A stretch of DNA of 60,265 bases from assembly GCA_015499995.1 (NCBI GenBank), contig JADNRV010000294.1:1-60265 (forward strand). The letters run 5' to 3'. Position numbers and translations under genes: made by a program. The notes below the pieces were generated by a model. The model ran no database searches, was not told the origin of the DNA, and worked only from the letters and a program-made list of their open reading frames with translations. The stretch's first letter is position 1; each line of letters opens with the position of its first letter. Shown here piece by piece: positions 42,968 to 55,600 of this stretch. Source of the DNA: Flammula alnicola. Its lineage: Eukaryota > Basidiomycota > Agaricomycetes > Agaricales > Strophariaceae.

Positions 42968-45402
42968 ATGTCTGATCCCGCACCAACGACGCCAATAAAA
43001 GGTTCTCCTCGCATAGTAGACAACACCGCAGTTGAGACCTCGCCCCATGCATCATGGCTCAAGCTGTCATGGGTACATGGTTCCACGAAATTTCGTTCAA
43101 CACGATGGCCGAACAGATACTTCCCCAAATTCCTAATATCAACGTCGATGCCACTAAGAAAGCCCTCGAAGCAGCTCATCATCTCAGGAAAGCCGGCTGG
43201 GCAGCCTTTCCCCAGACGCCTGCTGATGACCCGGACCCCGATATATCCGTTTTTAAAGCTTTGGAAACTGTTCACAAACAGATAGCCGACTGTGCACAAT
43301 TCGTCCAATCCACGCCAAGGCCTAATCCCACTCTGGGTTATGTCGTGTCCGGGAATAAGGCTCTTACTCACAGCGCTTCTGAGCGTTTGCCTAACACCAG
43401 TCGGCCAGATGGCTACGGCCATCTTCAGCCTGACCAAGCAATTTCTTTGCACAAAATCGCCTCAAGACCGCACAAACAACGGCACAATTGGTTTGACATT
43501 GCTTATGCAGACGAATATGAAAAAAAAGATGGCCCGCAAGAACGGGACGATGTGCGTTCTCTCCACTCCGATAATCTCTTTCTATTCTTATTCCAGCTCA
43601 CGATTATTCGTAGAATGTTGAAAAAGTACTCTGGAGTATGCAACACATCATGCGCATCGATGCTCGCCGCCGCTTTACTTTCGGACTGACGATTGAGAAT
43701 ACAACAATACGTGTTTGGTTCGCTAATCGTCAAAGTGTAATGGTTTCGGAGCCCTTTGATTTCATGAAGGTTAGCAGGTTTTTTTTCTTTTATCACTCGC
43801 ACGCTCAACGCATCACATCTAGGATCAAGACAAATTCATACATCTAGTGCTTTCGTTGACGTTTGCCTCCATCGTTGAATTGGGCTGGGATCCAAGCATG
43901 GCACTGTGGTTTGACAAAGACACAGACAAGTGGGGCTACGATATCAAAGTCTTTCATCACGACGGAACGGAGCCAACGCGTTATCGTACCGACAAAATTC
44001 TTTCCGGCTTCGCAGCTGATGCACTGCGTGGACGTGGTACTCGAGTCTTTGAAGCCTACCAAATCGATGAACATGGCACTAAGATCGGCCCTAACGTCGC
44101 TATCAAAGATGTCTGGATTGACAGTAGTCGCACTGCGGAAGCAGACATTCTTAAAGCCATTTTAAAGGACGCAACCCCCGAAGAGAAGGAGCATTTTCTC
44201 ACCATCCTTGTGTGGGGAAACGTGCTCATTGACGGACGTGAAGACCATACTGAAGATGTTATGATGCGAGGAATGAAGGTGGACTATGAGAATCGACGTG
44301 TCTGCATCGGGTCAAAATACATTCCAATACGACAATATACCCTGGGCCAGAAAGCTGATAGTCAACAACTGTCCGCTGGCACTAGCTGTGGAATCGGACT
44401 ACCCCCCAGCGCCAACAGATTGCCGCTCGACCTCATCGAATTTCATCAGTTCCATGCTAAACGACATCAACGCATCGTGTTCAAGGAGATCGGAACGACT
44501 GTTTACAATCTGAAGTCCATGAGAAGTGTTTTCAGTGCGGCGCGGGACGTCTCCAAAGGTCAGTACATGTAAATCCTCTCGTCACATACTTCCACTGAGT
44601 TTTTCGTAATCTCAGCACTCGAGATTATGTTCAAAAATGGTTCATATGTTCATCGCGATGTTAGCCCAGGAAATATCTTGATAGTTGACGGTAAAGCAAG
44701 GCTGGCTGACTTGGAATATGCGAAGGTTATGGGGTCTGATGGCCAGCATGACGTTCGGACCGTACGGTTTTCATTTACTTTCTCTCTCGGTTACATACTG
44801 ATTCATCGCAGGGGACCGTTAACTTCATGGCGGTGGAAGTGTCAAAGCCAGGCTACTTATTTCCCACCACCAACTTCTTGCCCAAGCACCAACTAGTTTC
44901 CTTCGTACATAATCCTCTTCATGACCTGGAGTCTGTCTGGTGGATTGTTATATGGTGCTTATTCTGGAATGCAATCGACAAGACACCCAACGATTCTGCC
45001 TTCCCTCAATCAGAAGATCAGATCAAGGACCAGTTGATGAAAGCAGCGAAGATATTCAGCTCAGATCAATACTTCACCTTCGCGATCAAAACGATTTTCC
45101 TCAAACATTGTATAGACCTCATGGATGTCCAGGATCTCTTTGCGACCCATGCGGAAAATGCGAGGCAGACTTTAGTAGACGCCTTCTCCGATGCCGAGGC
45201 TATGTTGCCAAACGACATCGACGTCAGAGTGTTCGCTGATATTCATGAAAGCTTCGCTCAGCCTTTCATATCCGCAATGGAGAACTGCGAGGATTACCGT
45301 CTTCGTTCGGGATTAGAGGTTTATGACAACTATAGACTGGGCCACAAGCGAAAAAGAGCTGAGGAAGATGAGGAGGAAGACGACAATCGTGCACTGCTAT
45401 AG
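42968..45402 (+). CDS. FunK1-type fungal protein kinase
   Basis: ATG 42968 opens MSDPAPTTPIKGSPRIVDNT. The frame then must switch near 43054 to MGTWFHEISFNTMAEQILPQ, with no convincing intron, so a 1-nt lesion or an undetected small exon is likely. The remainder splices cleanly: WFANRQSVMVSEPFDFMK, FVHLVLSLTFA-type segment, RVFEAYQIDEHGTKIGPNVA, then the kinase core YVHRDVSPGNILIVDGKARL-ADLEYAK and GTVNFMAVEV. HRD is kept as HRDVSPGN; DFG is replaced by DLE, as is usual in FunK1. It ends in a basic-acidic tail RKRAEEDEEEDD. It is a Basidiomycota-expanded family whose substrates are unknown. Confidence 0.82.
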
Positions 45403-45810
45403 AAGCCTTGCCATTCACCATCTTTGTCCTGTCTTGTTGCGCTTTTGTGACATTTTTTTCTTATGATATTGGTAACTTGAATCATATAATCCTTGGTTGA
45501 TATGAATAGTACCCGTCCTGATTCTGTTATAAGTACTATAGTGGCAGATAGTGGCCTTGAATCTCGTTCCGCTCTAGTCCAAGACTGACTTCAGCCCTCT
45601 AGGCGAGGTGACTTAAGCTCAGCTTGAGGTGGTTGCTGTTCGGCCAATAACTTCAAGACACGAGGTATAAGGCCCTGCAGATGTCGGGTTGAACTCGCCC
45701 ACACCAATAAATTGACATTTCAAAAAGAACATGCTTGTCAGGACACAGTCAAGAATCTTACAGTGAACTTGGCTGAGCGAATGATAGTATAGTAAACGAG
45801 TCACTGTGAA
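45403..45810. other. Intergenic between convergent genes
   Basis: 3' flanks of the FunK1 and TPR genes. No coding signal beyond chance frames. Confidence 0.4.
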
Positions 45811-48118
45811 TTACACATAAATCACCTCCTTTCCCCACTTGTCTTGGCGCTTCTGAGAATACACAATTCATCAGCAGATTGAATGTCCTAAGTAAGGGTG
45901 AAAAAAACTTACAATGCTCTTGGGCTTGACGACATCATCAAGTGAGATTTTGCCTTCCTTCATGGCCTTCTCACAATCCGTGGCGAAGGAGAGTGCTTGC
46001 TGAATCTGTAAATCCCGAATGTTTGAGGATGCAGATTTCTCCCAGAACCTCATGACCTTTGGAAGCAACATGCGGATACGCATAACCAGGGGAAGCATGT
46101 CTTTCAATTTTTTCCCCTCAGGTTGAAACCAGTAGGCCTCGAGAGCCACTTTGAAGAAAATAAGAACACTCTCTTCGTCCATCGGATAGCTTTCTGCTGC
46201 TTGTATGTAATATTTTGCAGACTCTGCAAATTCAGTATTGGCGTCTTCGGCATTATCTGCTGCGAGACCAAGTTGCATATGATACCAACCCAAGATGCTA
46301 GAGGTCCAAGGTAAGAATTTTTAACCAAGGACTCCTGAAAAACATAACGAACGATAAAGCTTCTCCTTTGGGGTACATCCAGAAGGAAGCCAGAAACCCC
46401 ACGTCGAATTGATCATCTGGATTGGGAAGGTTGGCCTCAGTTTCAGCGATAAGGTCGCGGCTCAGGTCGGCCACTTCCTCCATAGTGAAAGGAAGATCAT
46501 TCATCTTGCTGGCGAGGCACTAAATAGAGACATCAGGGGAACGGCGGTTTTAAGATGTATAGGAATGAACGAACTTCGTACATTGCCGACAAACGCAAGC
46601 GCTTTGCCCCTCGTACGAAAGTTTTTTCAAAAATGACGCCACGATCTTCAACAGAAACATTTTGCCACACCTGACGACCCCAATCGAGGACGTCAATGGC
46701 ACGGGAGTAGTATTCCATGGCGACAAGGCGTCTGCCGGTAGAAGCTGCCAGGAAGCCGCACATCAACCAGGCCCTAAATTGAAGTTGTCGATGCTATTCC
46801 CTGAAATGAAGAACAGGAGAACTGACCGAACAGTCGTTGCTAATGCATTACGGACAGGATCCCAGCCTTCACGCTTGAGACGTTGAAGAGCCTCTTGCTT
46901 TACGGTTTTGGCTCCTCCATGAACCCAGGCCTTGAAAACTTCTGCTTCGAATATCACTAGGTAAATGTGGTGAGTACTCCCCAGTATGCAACCGAGATTT
47001 AGGGTAATACCTTGTTTATTGTACCGATCAATCCAATCGGTAGAATCAAAATTAAATGCTCGAGGGTCTCGCATCAAGCCGTTTGTTAGGTCGACGAGCG
47101 CCTATTTGTATTGATATTGAGGGAAGTCACTTAGAAGAAGGAGAGTCGAAGCCTACATCCGGTTTTCCCATCCAAGCCATCTGTCCGTTGACAAGCTTAT
47201 TTTCTAACGTCTTCATTGTGTCCACTCCTTTCTTGAATTCCTGCCAGAAAAGAAATTTCTTTAGAATTCAAGCAAGATTGTGGTACATTATTTAGACGGC
47301 TCACCCGGTGGGCTTGCATGATTACAAAACCCTACAAGAAAGCCAGCGAAATCAGATGACGCACAAGTTGGCCGGAAAAAGAGGTCACAAACTTACACTG
47401 GATATTTCTTTGGCATCGACGAGCTCCTGTTCCAATGCTATAGCTTTGTTCCAAGGCATCTCATCCATTTTGCCGTACATCATTTGCCCTTGATCGACAG
47501 GTGTATTTGATGCCCTTTCGGCCTTTCGCAAGCCTTCCGTGAATTGAACTCTGAGCTTCTTATCTGTCTCTGTTGACTGGCTTTCGGAAGGAAGACATGC
47601 CAGTGCAGTCGTCCACGCATTGACACTTTTGGTCCACAAAGAAAGCCTCTAATAGACCGTAATGCGCGTGAGCAATAAATATGTATATGAAAGCAAAACC
47701 TTAGCGCACAAAAGTAGCAGTTCCGAGCCTTGACCAAGCTTTAGCATATTTAGGATCAAGTTCTGTCGCCTATTGGTGGTCACAACCATGACAATCAGAA
47801 ATAAGGAAGGGTTTGCAATAATATATCAAACCAACCTTTTTGGCATCTGCAGCCGCGTCCAAGAATCTGACAAGGCATTTACAGACCATGAGTCAAACAT
47901 TCTCGTTGATATATTGAGGTAAGTTCGGAGGCTCACTCTTTCAAACCCAAGCTGCTGGCTGCGCGGTTGGCGTAGTAGATCGCATTTGTAGGGTCTTCTT
48001 TGATTGCATCAGTGTACTTGCGATAAGCTGCTTGATATTGGCCTTTCTGATGAAATTCATTGCCTTGGGCTTTCAAACGCTCTGCATTCTGGTTACAAGA
48101 CTTCGTGCTAGATGACAT
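45811..48118 (-). CDS. TPR-repeat protein (STI1-like N-terminal TPRs), fungal
   Basis: ATG 48118 starts MSSSTKSCNQNAERLKAQGN, followed by EFHQKGQYQAAYRKYTDAIK, TNAIYYANRAASSLGLKE and, after an intron, FLDAAADAKKATELDPKYAK: a classic three-TPR module. A middle helical region follows, then a long C-terminal helical domain (WVHGGAKTVKQEALQRLKRE; SARLRLSA-type FVRGAKRLRLSAMYE; ILGWYHMQLGLAADNAEDAN; SYPMDEESVLIFFKVALEAY). The last exon, reached by GTAAGT...TCTCAG, reads KRQDKWGKEVIYV and ends at TAA 45811. About ten exons. The N-terminal TPRs resemble Hsp70/Hsp90 co-chaperone TPRs, but a clamp role is not proven. Confidence 0.8.
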
Positions 48119-48731
48119 TGCGTTGCGGTGGGTCTGTTCAGAATACAGATCAGATAAAACACGAGTGCAACTTTGGCAAATTCACATACGGCTGTGGTCA
48201 AATGTGACGGGCTGTTGTATCTCCGAAAGTTTGAGACTTGTCGCGTACCGAACGGCTGGAAGTGAGATGTTATAAAAAATTACACAAGAGTGCTTGATAC
48301 TACTTGCGTGGTGGGATGAAAGAAAAGAGTTCAGGGTTCCTGTAGCGTTTCATAAGAGACTCGCCTGGTGGCAACTTCGAACATGAGATATTATGTAAAT
48401 TGTACGTATGATATATATTTCTGCAGGCAGGCGATTTTGAGAGGCAACGTCATTTTCTCGCTTCTGCCTCTCTAAGTATTGCAGCTGGAAAGGTTCCAAA
48501 ACACTCTAAGCACAGCGAAAAAAAAAATCACTAAACATTGCGCCAGAACTATGGACGATGGATCAGAAAAACCAGAAAGTGCTCTGGCTGAGCCATCGGC
48601 CCGCCCGCCCCACAGTGTGCGTACCGTCCAAAGACGCCCACAGGATTGCAAACAAACAGCTCTGTTTACACAATCATGACCTGATTTAAGCCTGACTGCT
48701 TGGTTCATTTTGCACACGAGATGTTTCGCTA
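48119..48731. other. Intergenic, no feature recognised
   Basis: Upstream of the TPR gene and 3' of M1. An A-rich run (48517-48528) and a GCCCGCCCGCCCC stretch near 48600 are present. No gene. Confidence 0.45.
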
Positions 48732-50774
48732 CTAGAGTCCACTTACGACAAGGCCCTGCGGGACGTTGACCTCGTATTGCAAAGCAAGTGTAACGGTTTC
48801 CTGCGAAGCCAACGATACCAGCCAACTGACCATACCATTCTTCCCAACCGCGGCTTGATCGACTCCCGGCTTATCAGTACCGTCCCACTTAGCTATAACA
48901 CTCTTCGAGACCTGCACCGTCCATGTCTTTTGTTTTCCCCCTCCGCCTGATGCTTTACTCGAAAGAGACAAATTGTCGGTAAGGTCAAGGCCGGATTGAG
49001 CAGCTTAACCTCGATGCGCTCGTCCTGCGAGGCGGGCAGGGCGTCTGTGACTTTGAGGTTGTCAATGGTGCTGGATTTGCTGTTGAAGAGCGTGATGTGT
49101 TGTGTGAAGGATTCATTTCTGGTCTTGGTGTAGAAACCCGATTGAGCGGCTTTCTTTTCTCGGGGATGATATGTCACGCGGATAGAGGGATCAAGTCTTA
49201 ACATTGTAGGTGTTTAGCATGGCAGTCAAGCATTTAATCGATGAAAGCAGAAAAACTTACCCCAGAGGACAGTCGAACACTTCCTGAGGGCTGACAGAAG
49301 GAATAGACGTCGTAGCGATGAAGCTTCCGTCGAGGTAGACACTTGCAGAGCCCGGAATAAAGGTATACTCTGATTTGTTCTTGATTTTTGCCTGCACATA
49401 TAAACGTTAGTAACTGAGGTTACGTCCATAAAACTTACTTGCCTTCAAATGGACTCTAGCATCCACCTTCGGAATGGTATACCACAGTAGAGATGCATCT
49501 AGTTCGAGCTTTGCAATAGTGACATTGTGTTTTCGGGCGTCGCTGGGCACGTTGATGTAGCCTGGGATGCGGAACGTAGCCGCGATGCTGCCTTTATTCG
49601 ATAGGGTGACAGTTTGGTGATGCATTGCTCGGCTGGTCGGAGAACGGTAGGCCCGAGGTGGAGACCTGCTCATGCGCCTTCGAGCTGGAGGCCAGCTACG
49701 AGACCTGCTACGAGACCTGCTATGCTCTCGTGGTTGCATGATAATGACAGGTGGTGGAGCACTTGGATGTGAAATCGGCACTGTCGGCATAGGTGTGGAA
49801 ATAGTGAGGTTCCATGGCCAGAGTTTTGGGGCGGAGACTCCAAATGTCGGGGTGGCTGTCTCCAGTGTCAGAGGAACGCCTTCCCAAGACTGCGGGTACA
49901 ATTAAGTCGTTACCGTAGCGAGTCAGGGTAAGAATACATACCTCGCCTGTGTTCTGAGCAATAGCAGCTTTGTAAACAATTGTTATGTTCTTTCCTTGCT
50001 CTGCGCATCAACTCGAATGTCATAGCTAGGTGTCCAGTCAGCGTTCAGGACCACTGGTAATAGTGCCTATTAGCGAGAGTATCATGGAAGCAACCTTTTA
50101 GCCTCACCATATTTGACCAGTATCGTTACTTCGTCGACTTCTCCATGGACATTTATAGCTGCCTGCCATGTCGGAGAATTATTTTCCTGCAAGCTGTCTC
50201 TTTCCATCTCAATTTCCTGCTCAATTTCTGAGAGTTCTTTCTCGAGATCGAGAACTTGACTGTCTAGCTTGCGAGCAATGTTGCTGTAGCCGTCTAGCAT
50301 GGCTTCCAGGTTGGAAATGTCGACTTCGTTGGCTTTTACTGTTCCTAGGTACGAGTCCAGAGTTGCGCGAGCCTCCTTGGCGCTCGCCAACGCCTTTCTC
50401 GTCTCTTCACGTTTTCGTTTGAGTGGATTATCGGCATGGGTGTATCCAAGATGGGCGGAATCCGAGTCGGGCACCGTCGAGATAATAACGTCGTGGATGG
50501 AAGCATTTCCTCGACCTTCAACTCTACTCGAGTATAGAATAAATCAGCACCTTTTCATAGATTGCATAAGAAGGTTTCTTCACCTGATAGAATCTTCTTG
50601 AAGTTTGAAAGGAAGTCCTATAATTGTGACTTGATTCTGTCCTTGCTTGATGGCGAATTTGAACAGGCGAGTGATCTCTGCGCGTCCCGTGTACAAGCTG
50701 ACATCGGTGATTTTGCTGTCTTGAGAAGATACCAACGAAACGACGTTGGGCGCTGTATTTGAGGCCTCATCCAT
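48732..50774 (-). CDS. DUF4140/DUF4139 (MuiA-like) protein, copy M1 (possible frameshift)
   Basis: ATG 50774: MDEASNTAPNVVSLVSSQDS, DVSLYTGRAEITRLFKFAIK, IIGLPFKLQEDSIR (DUF4140). A coiled coil follows (LEAMLDGYSNIARKLDSQVL through EIEQEIEMERDSLQE), then DUF4139 (LNADWTPSYDIRVDAQSKEK; SWEGVPLTLETATPTFG; AKLELDASLLWYTIPK; YEVNVPQGLVVSGL). An Arg/Ser tract (SRSRSRSRSWPPARRRMSRS) is inserted in the barrel domain. Near 48985 the frame shifts relative to M2 (NPALTLP then TICLFR, where M2 has TQLNNSS). The correct frame resumes at NLSLSSKASGGGGKQK. Unless spliced around, the last 80 residues would be lost. Function in fungi is unknown; bacterial relatives are called mucoidy inhibitor A. Confidence 0.75.
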
Positions 50775-51147
50775 ATTTCCAGTGGTGTCAGGTCAAGTCA
50801 CTGCAAGCAGATTGCGAGGCGCGTCAAGGGAGGAAGAAGGTCGACAAAACAATTGTCGACAGTTCAGGGTATAAATACCCACATCAGAAGACATTTCATT
50901 CCTATCACAGCCAGAACAAACGAAGGAGGTTGGTTACTCATGATAAGAATCAGGGCTAGCTTCAAGTACACCAACAACGACTGGTCACTAGTCTTAGAAC
51001 TGTTGGCAAGGCCTATGTACCCGTGGGAATTGAGTAAAGGTACGGCCAAACACAACCAAGCGCGTCCGGTTCGCGTGCTCTGTTTGTTTCCCACGATTAC
51101 GACGAGACGCCTTGTACTCCTCATCTCCGCCGTCCACTAAGTCATAA
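50775..51147. promoter_or_regulatory. Divergent promoter, M1 / CENP-C
   Basis: 373 nt between the two divergent start codons. The M1-proximal 100 nt are duplicated upstream of M2; the CENP-C-proximal part is unique. Confidence 0.5.
50869..50878 (-). promoter_or_regulatory. TATA-like element of M1
   Basis: GGTATTTATACC (read on the minus strand) lies about 95 nt before the M1 ATG. The equivalent M2 position reads GGTACATATACC, a weaker TATA, suggesting the copies may differ in expression. Confidence 0.4.
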
Positions 51148-53262
51148 ATGCCGACATCTGCACGCAAGAGCAGTGTCGGTGGCGCTCGAAGAGGGCCGCA
51201 GAAGGCTCACATTCCATATCGAGGAGACAACCCAGAAGTGGGCAAGAAGACTGGGATCGCAGTGCAACATGTGGAACGCAAATCCGACGGATTCGAACCT
51301 TTCGAGGAACTCTTACAACAGGCAGATGGACGTACACCCCCGCGGCCGAAAGGGCGGAAGAAAAGCCTTGCGGCGATGGACCGCTATCAGGATGATTACG
51401 ACGACGAGGATGGAGAGATGTCCATGCAGCTCGACAGTGGGTCTCGCAGTTTACTCTTACTTTATCCTGTTCATTAACAAATGTTATACCGTGATTTAGG
51501 TCCTGTCCAGCATTTAGCTAATATGCGTCCACCTACTACACCAACCACTGCTGGCCGGAGTCGATCTTCTATTCGTCCTGTGGCACGCACGTCCGACGTC
51601 GACTTCGATAAGATTCCTTCGCCCCGACCCCTCAATTCCACCCAACGAGCCAGAAGAAATGCTGGTCCCGGACCATCCAGCCTCTCGAAATCAACACGAG
51701 TCCGTGAACCCGAACCTGACTCGGACTCCCCAAACGAAGACGCTGGGGATTATTATGACAACGACATGGATGGTGGCTTCGATGATTACGGGCCACAGGA
51801 AACTCCAACTCAGGCCTCTATAAAGCCCACCAGCTTTAGTAGAATAGAGGAAGAAGACGAGGAGGAGGAGGAGGAGGTAGAAGGGGAGGAGGAGGAGGAG
51901 GAGGAGCCACCGCAAGAAGCCCGTTCGAAGCACAAGCAACATAAGGACAAGAACAAGGCTCCAAGAGAAGAGTCACAGGAGCAAGAAGAGGAAGTTGAGG
52001 ACGAGATTGCTCAAGGGCTGGAAGACATTGGAATAGGCCCAGACAGCGACGAAGAGGAGGATGACCAGGAGCCCGAGCCACCTGTGAAGAAGGCCAAGGT
52101 TGTACCAGAAAAGAAACCGGCTCGTAAAACAGAAAGTAGGGGGAAGAAGGAAAACCGACGTGCGTTCGTTGTCATACGAGTATTCTTTCCGACTCATCCC
52201 TAAATTATCTTCTCTAGCAATAAGGGAAGGCGTCAGGAAGAGCAAACGAGAGCACTACGCGCCCCTGGACTGGTGGCGCGGCGAAAAACTAGTTTATGGA
52301 CGAAACAACAATTCTTCGGGACCTATTCTCGTGCCTCAGATCAAGGAAATCGTTCGAATACCAAAAGATCAAACACTACCACTACGAGCCAAGCGGAAAC
52401 GAAGCTCCACTCGTCCACGGAGCAAGAGCAGAGGCATTGAAGCGGACGAAGACGTTATCCCGCCAGCCCTTCCCGTCGTCAATCCTGAAGAAGGCTGGGA
52501 CGACGACACGGTGGCTATATGCACAGTCCTTAAGTTTACCACGAAAGAAGAGGTGGAACGACGTACGAAATTTTCTATTGTCTTTCTTCTTGCGTTGTTC
52601 TGAACATATATGCGTCTTCCTTTTGCAGGCATCGCGTGGACCGCGAAAATGGTCGAGCCCCGACTGGCGTCCAATCATAATTGGTCGTTTGACAAGATTT
52701 TCGGAGATGACGATTTTATTGCCGCTGGGCAGTTGATCATACCACCGCGAGGTCGTAAACCGAGTAAAGCGGCCAAAGATAACACATATGTGAGCATTTC
52801 TCCATTGGCCTTGATGGAAGTTGAATCTGACACTACTGCAACTAGGTCTTCTATGTAATCGAAGGCGCCGTGAATTTCAAAATTCATGAAACGTCCATGA
52901 TCCTTGCTACAGGAGGCATGTTCATGGTTCCTCGAGGCAAGTCGCACAAATTTCTTTCTTCTCTTGCCCTGAAAAGAACTGTATAACTAATTTAAATGCA
53001 CATCCTATCTTATTCAGGCAATAACTACCTAATCGAAAACATATCAAACCGGGACGCCAAGCTCTTCTTCACCCAGGCGCGCAAGGTGGAGATGAACGAC
53101 GAAGAGCAGGCTGCGAAGGCGCTGCACGTAGCGGAGACGCAAAAGCGGAAGTCGCTTGTGCGATCGTCGTCTGCAGGAGCACCGACGAGCGCCAAGGCTG
53201 CACCGACGTCCAACGGCCGTGCAGCGTCGCTCGCAGTATTTCCTTCCACGCGGAATACGTGA
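51148..53262 (+). CDS. mif2: CENP-C / Mif2 centromere protein
   Basis: ATG 51148: MPTSARKSSVGGARRGPQKA, HIPYRGDNPEVGKKTGIAVQ (Mif2 N-terminal region). A long acidic Glu/Asp-rich middle follows (51840-52080), with basic nuclear-localisation-like patches (PVKKAKVVPEKKPARK). The CENP-C signature is REGVRKSKREHYAPLDWWRG with EKLVYGR, which by family knowledge docks on the CENP-A nucleosome. The C-terminal cupin dimerisation domain is split over three exons: VFYVIEGAVNFKIHETSMIL, GGMFMVPRG, NNYLIENISNRDAKLFFTQA. A basic/Ser-rich extension ends at 53262. It builds the inner kinetochore. All introns join in phase. Confidence 0.95.
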
Positions 53263-53972
53263 TGCGGGCTGGGCCGCAGAGAGGGGTTCTCTTCACCCTT
53301 TTATGAGTATTGGACGCCCTTGTATTCACAACCTTGGCTGGATGTACGTCGAGCATCTCTAAGTCTCTGGGTCTTTGCCATGTTCGTTGCTCAGCTGGAT
53401 TGCTTTGTATCTTTATTTCGTTAGTTTTTCATCATTTTCTATTTCTATTCGCTTTGGTTACCTGACATTGTATTTTATCTTCATCGAGTTTGCAATTATA
53501 TATGCTTCATGGCATAGCTGTGACTTTCCTGAGCAGCCGATATCTAACGGCGTAATAGAATGCGGGATATTACTTCCGTCCGAGTTTTATATGATCGTCT
53601 TAAACCTTTCGAGCGACGACGCTCGCAGCAGCAGTACCGTTCTAAATACATCGTCAACTTCGAGCGTGCATGCGCACGAACCAGAAGATGACCCGAAAGG
53701 TAGTGATATAGATGATTTGGGGGAACGTCGACGGTTGAAGCTAATATCGGTGTCTCCACGGAACATACAGACGAGGTTAGAAACCCGCCCCGTCCTAAAC
53801 GCCTGAGATAATTGAAACACAAATAGCTTCCGGCACAGAGAACTGAGAAAAGAACGTCAGCTGTAATAGATCAAGGACTGCAGATTGAACTGACATTAAA
53901 TTTATAATCAAAATGTAAAAGTGATTCTGCAAGTATCGGAAGCCATGGCTTCTCTTAACGGGAATGGCAGAT
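53263..53972. other. Intergenic between convergent CENP-C and MTU1
   Basis: T-rich 3' region (53400-53520). An open frame on the plus strand ends with GSDIDDLGERRRLKLISVSP near 53790, but no exon structure or start supports a gene. Confidence 0.4.
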
Positions 53973-55600
53973 CTAAGAGGCCGCGCTGATCACGCCGGAT
54001 CCTAGACACCAATCATCGTCCCATAAGGCAGCTACCTGTCCAGGAGTTACGGCGTGTTGGGGTTGATCGCACGCGATATTCAATTCATTATCCTTAGTCC
54101 TGCAGGACATTAGCCCGCAGAGAAACGCAACGAACAGATGACGCCCACCTCCGAACTGTACAAGGAACGGGGTCCATACGATATCGATGCATGAGATACA
54201 AACGACAACCTTCTGGAAGGTCAATCCCTGCAGGTGAAGCGTCTCGCCATATCCACGTAAAATCCGTTACGTGGAGGACGCGGCTGAAAAGAGATTCATG
54301 GGTACTATAAAATAATTAATATAGGCGCCGCTTTGAATCACCAGGTCGCTTACCTTCCGGGAACGAGGTATATCGTGTTGCTCTCGATGTCTTTGGCAGC
54401 GACAAACATCTTCTCAGGCATGCCTGGTACACGAGCATTCTGTCCAATTGTGAAGTTCCAAAGTCCGGAGTGTTCTCCGACAACCTTTCCCGTCAACTTG
54501 TTGAGAATCGGCCCAGAATTCGGTGGAATGTAAGCAGCTACGGGAAACTGTTAGCAAGAATTTCCTTTTGTTTTAAATCGCCAACATACAGAGGAAGTTA
54601 TTGAACTTCGTCTTTTCACCCACAAAACAAATTCCAACGCTATCGGGACGTTCTGCCGTAGATAGTCCATGCTGTTTTGCCAGCTGTCGAACTTCCGGTT
54701 TTGTAAGGTGCCCAATGGGAAAGAGCGCACGTTGAAGACCCGTCTCTGAGATGGCAGACAGAAAGTATGTCTGATCCTTGTGGCGATCGACTGGGCGAAG
54801 TAGCTTAGGACGAGGACCCGTTATGGAATTTGACCACGATTTTGTCGCGTAATGGCCTGTAAAATATTGAGTCAGAGATTGTAAGAGAAAAGGTAACGTG
54901 TAATATACCAGTAGCGAACCACGCGTTCTTGTAGCTTTCAGAATTCTGGGGTAGCCTTTCCAGTAATGCGCCGAATTTGATTTCTCTGACCGGATAAGCA
55001 CGGCAGGCCAAAATGTAGAAAGAGGAAGAACGAACTTATTGCACCAAACATCAGGATTCGGGCTAACACCGAACTCCCATTGCCGCAATGACGGTTCGAA
55101 AACACGGTTCCAATATTCTCGAGACAAATCAATCTAAATCCCTGTTCATCAGCAAGATTTAAAGGGCTCCAGCGGGTAACGCACGAGTTCACAGGGAAGG
55201 TCGAGCTTTCTGCAAACGAGTTGAACATCTTCCCAATCCTTCTCCCATTCGCATCCTTTGTCGGTGCCAGATTCGTCTCGGGTGTCCCAATTCCGCATAT
55301 AGACAGCAGATAGATCATAGTCCTAGGTACTGTTAATTTAAACAAATGTCCAGGAGTAAAGAGAGCACCTACTTGTCGTGCCAGAAGCATGGCAGAAACT
55401 GACGAATCTACACCACCTGACATCCCAATGACGACTGCTACAAGTGAATTTCAAGGGTTAAGAGGTGGCTTCATTGACCACATACCTTTCTCTCCTTTCC
55501 TGGGCACATTTGTAGTCGACTCTGAAGCGAAGGCACGAGTGAAATAGCCATGTACCGCGCGACGAGCACAAGTTTTGGATAGTCTTTTCAGCTGGAACAT
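53973..55600 (-). CDS. Mitochondrial tRNA-specific 2-thiouridylase (MTU1/TRMU, MnmA family)
   Basis: ATG 55600: MFQLKRLSKTCARRAVHGYF, a mitochondrial presequence. The PP-loop is VVIGMSGGVDSSVSAMLLAR. Then come VYMRNWDTRDESGTDKGCEW, REYWNRVFEPSLRQWEFG and NPDVWCNKEIKFGALL (first catalytic Cys). Then HYATKSWS, RPVDRHKDQTYFLSAISETG and AERPDSVGICFVGE (second Cys). C-terminal beta domains follow, with HRYRMDPVPCTVRR spliced by GTGGGC...CTGCAG to TKDNELNIACDQPQHAVTPG, ending at TAG 53973. By family knowledge it thiolates U34 in mitochondrial tRNAs for Lys, Glu and Gln. Both Cys and the SGGVDSS motif are intact. Confidence 0.93.

Noticed and set aside
51691..52081. Leu- and Pro-rich open frames antisense to CENP-C
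   Set aside because: They mirror the GAG/GAA-rich acidic stretch of CENP-C and have no exon structure.
53375..53806. 143-codon plus-strand frame downstream of CENP-C
   Set aside because: It lies in the convergent 3' region, its composition is hydrophobic and T-rich at first, and no homology or splice sites support it.
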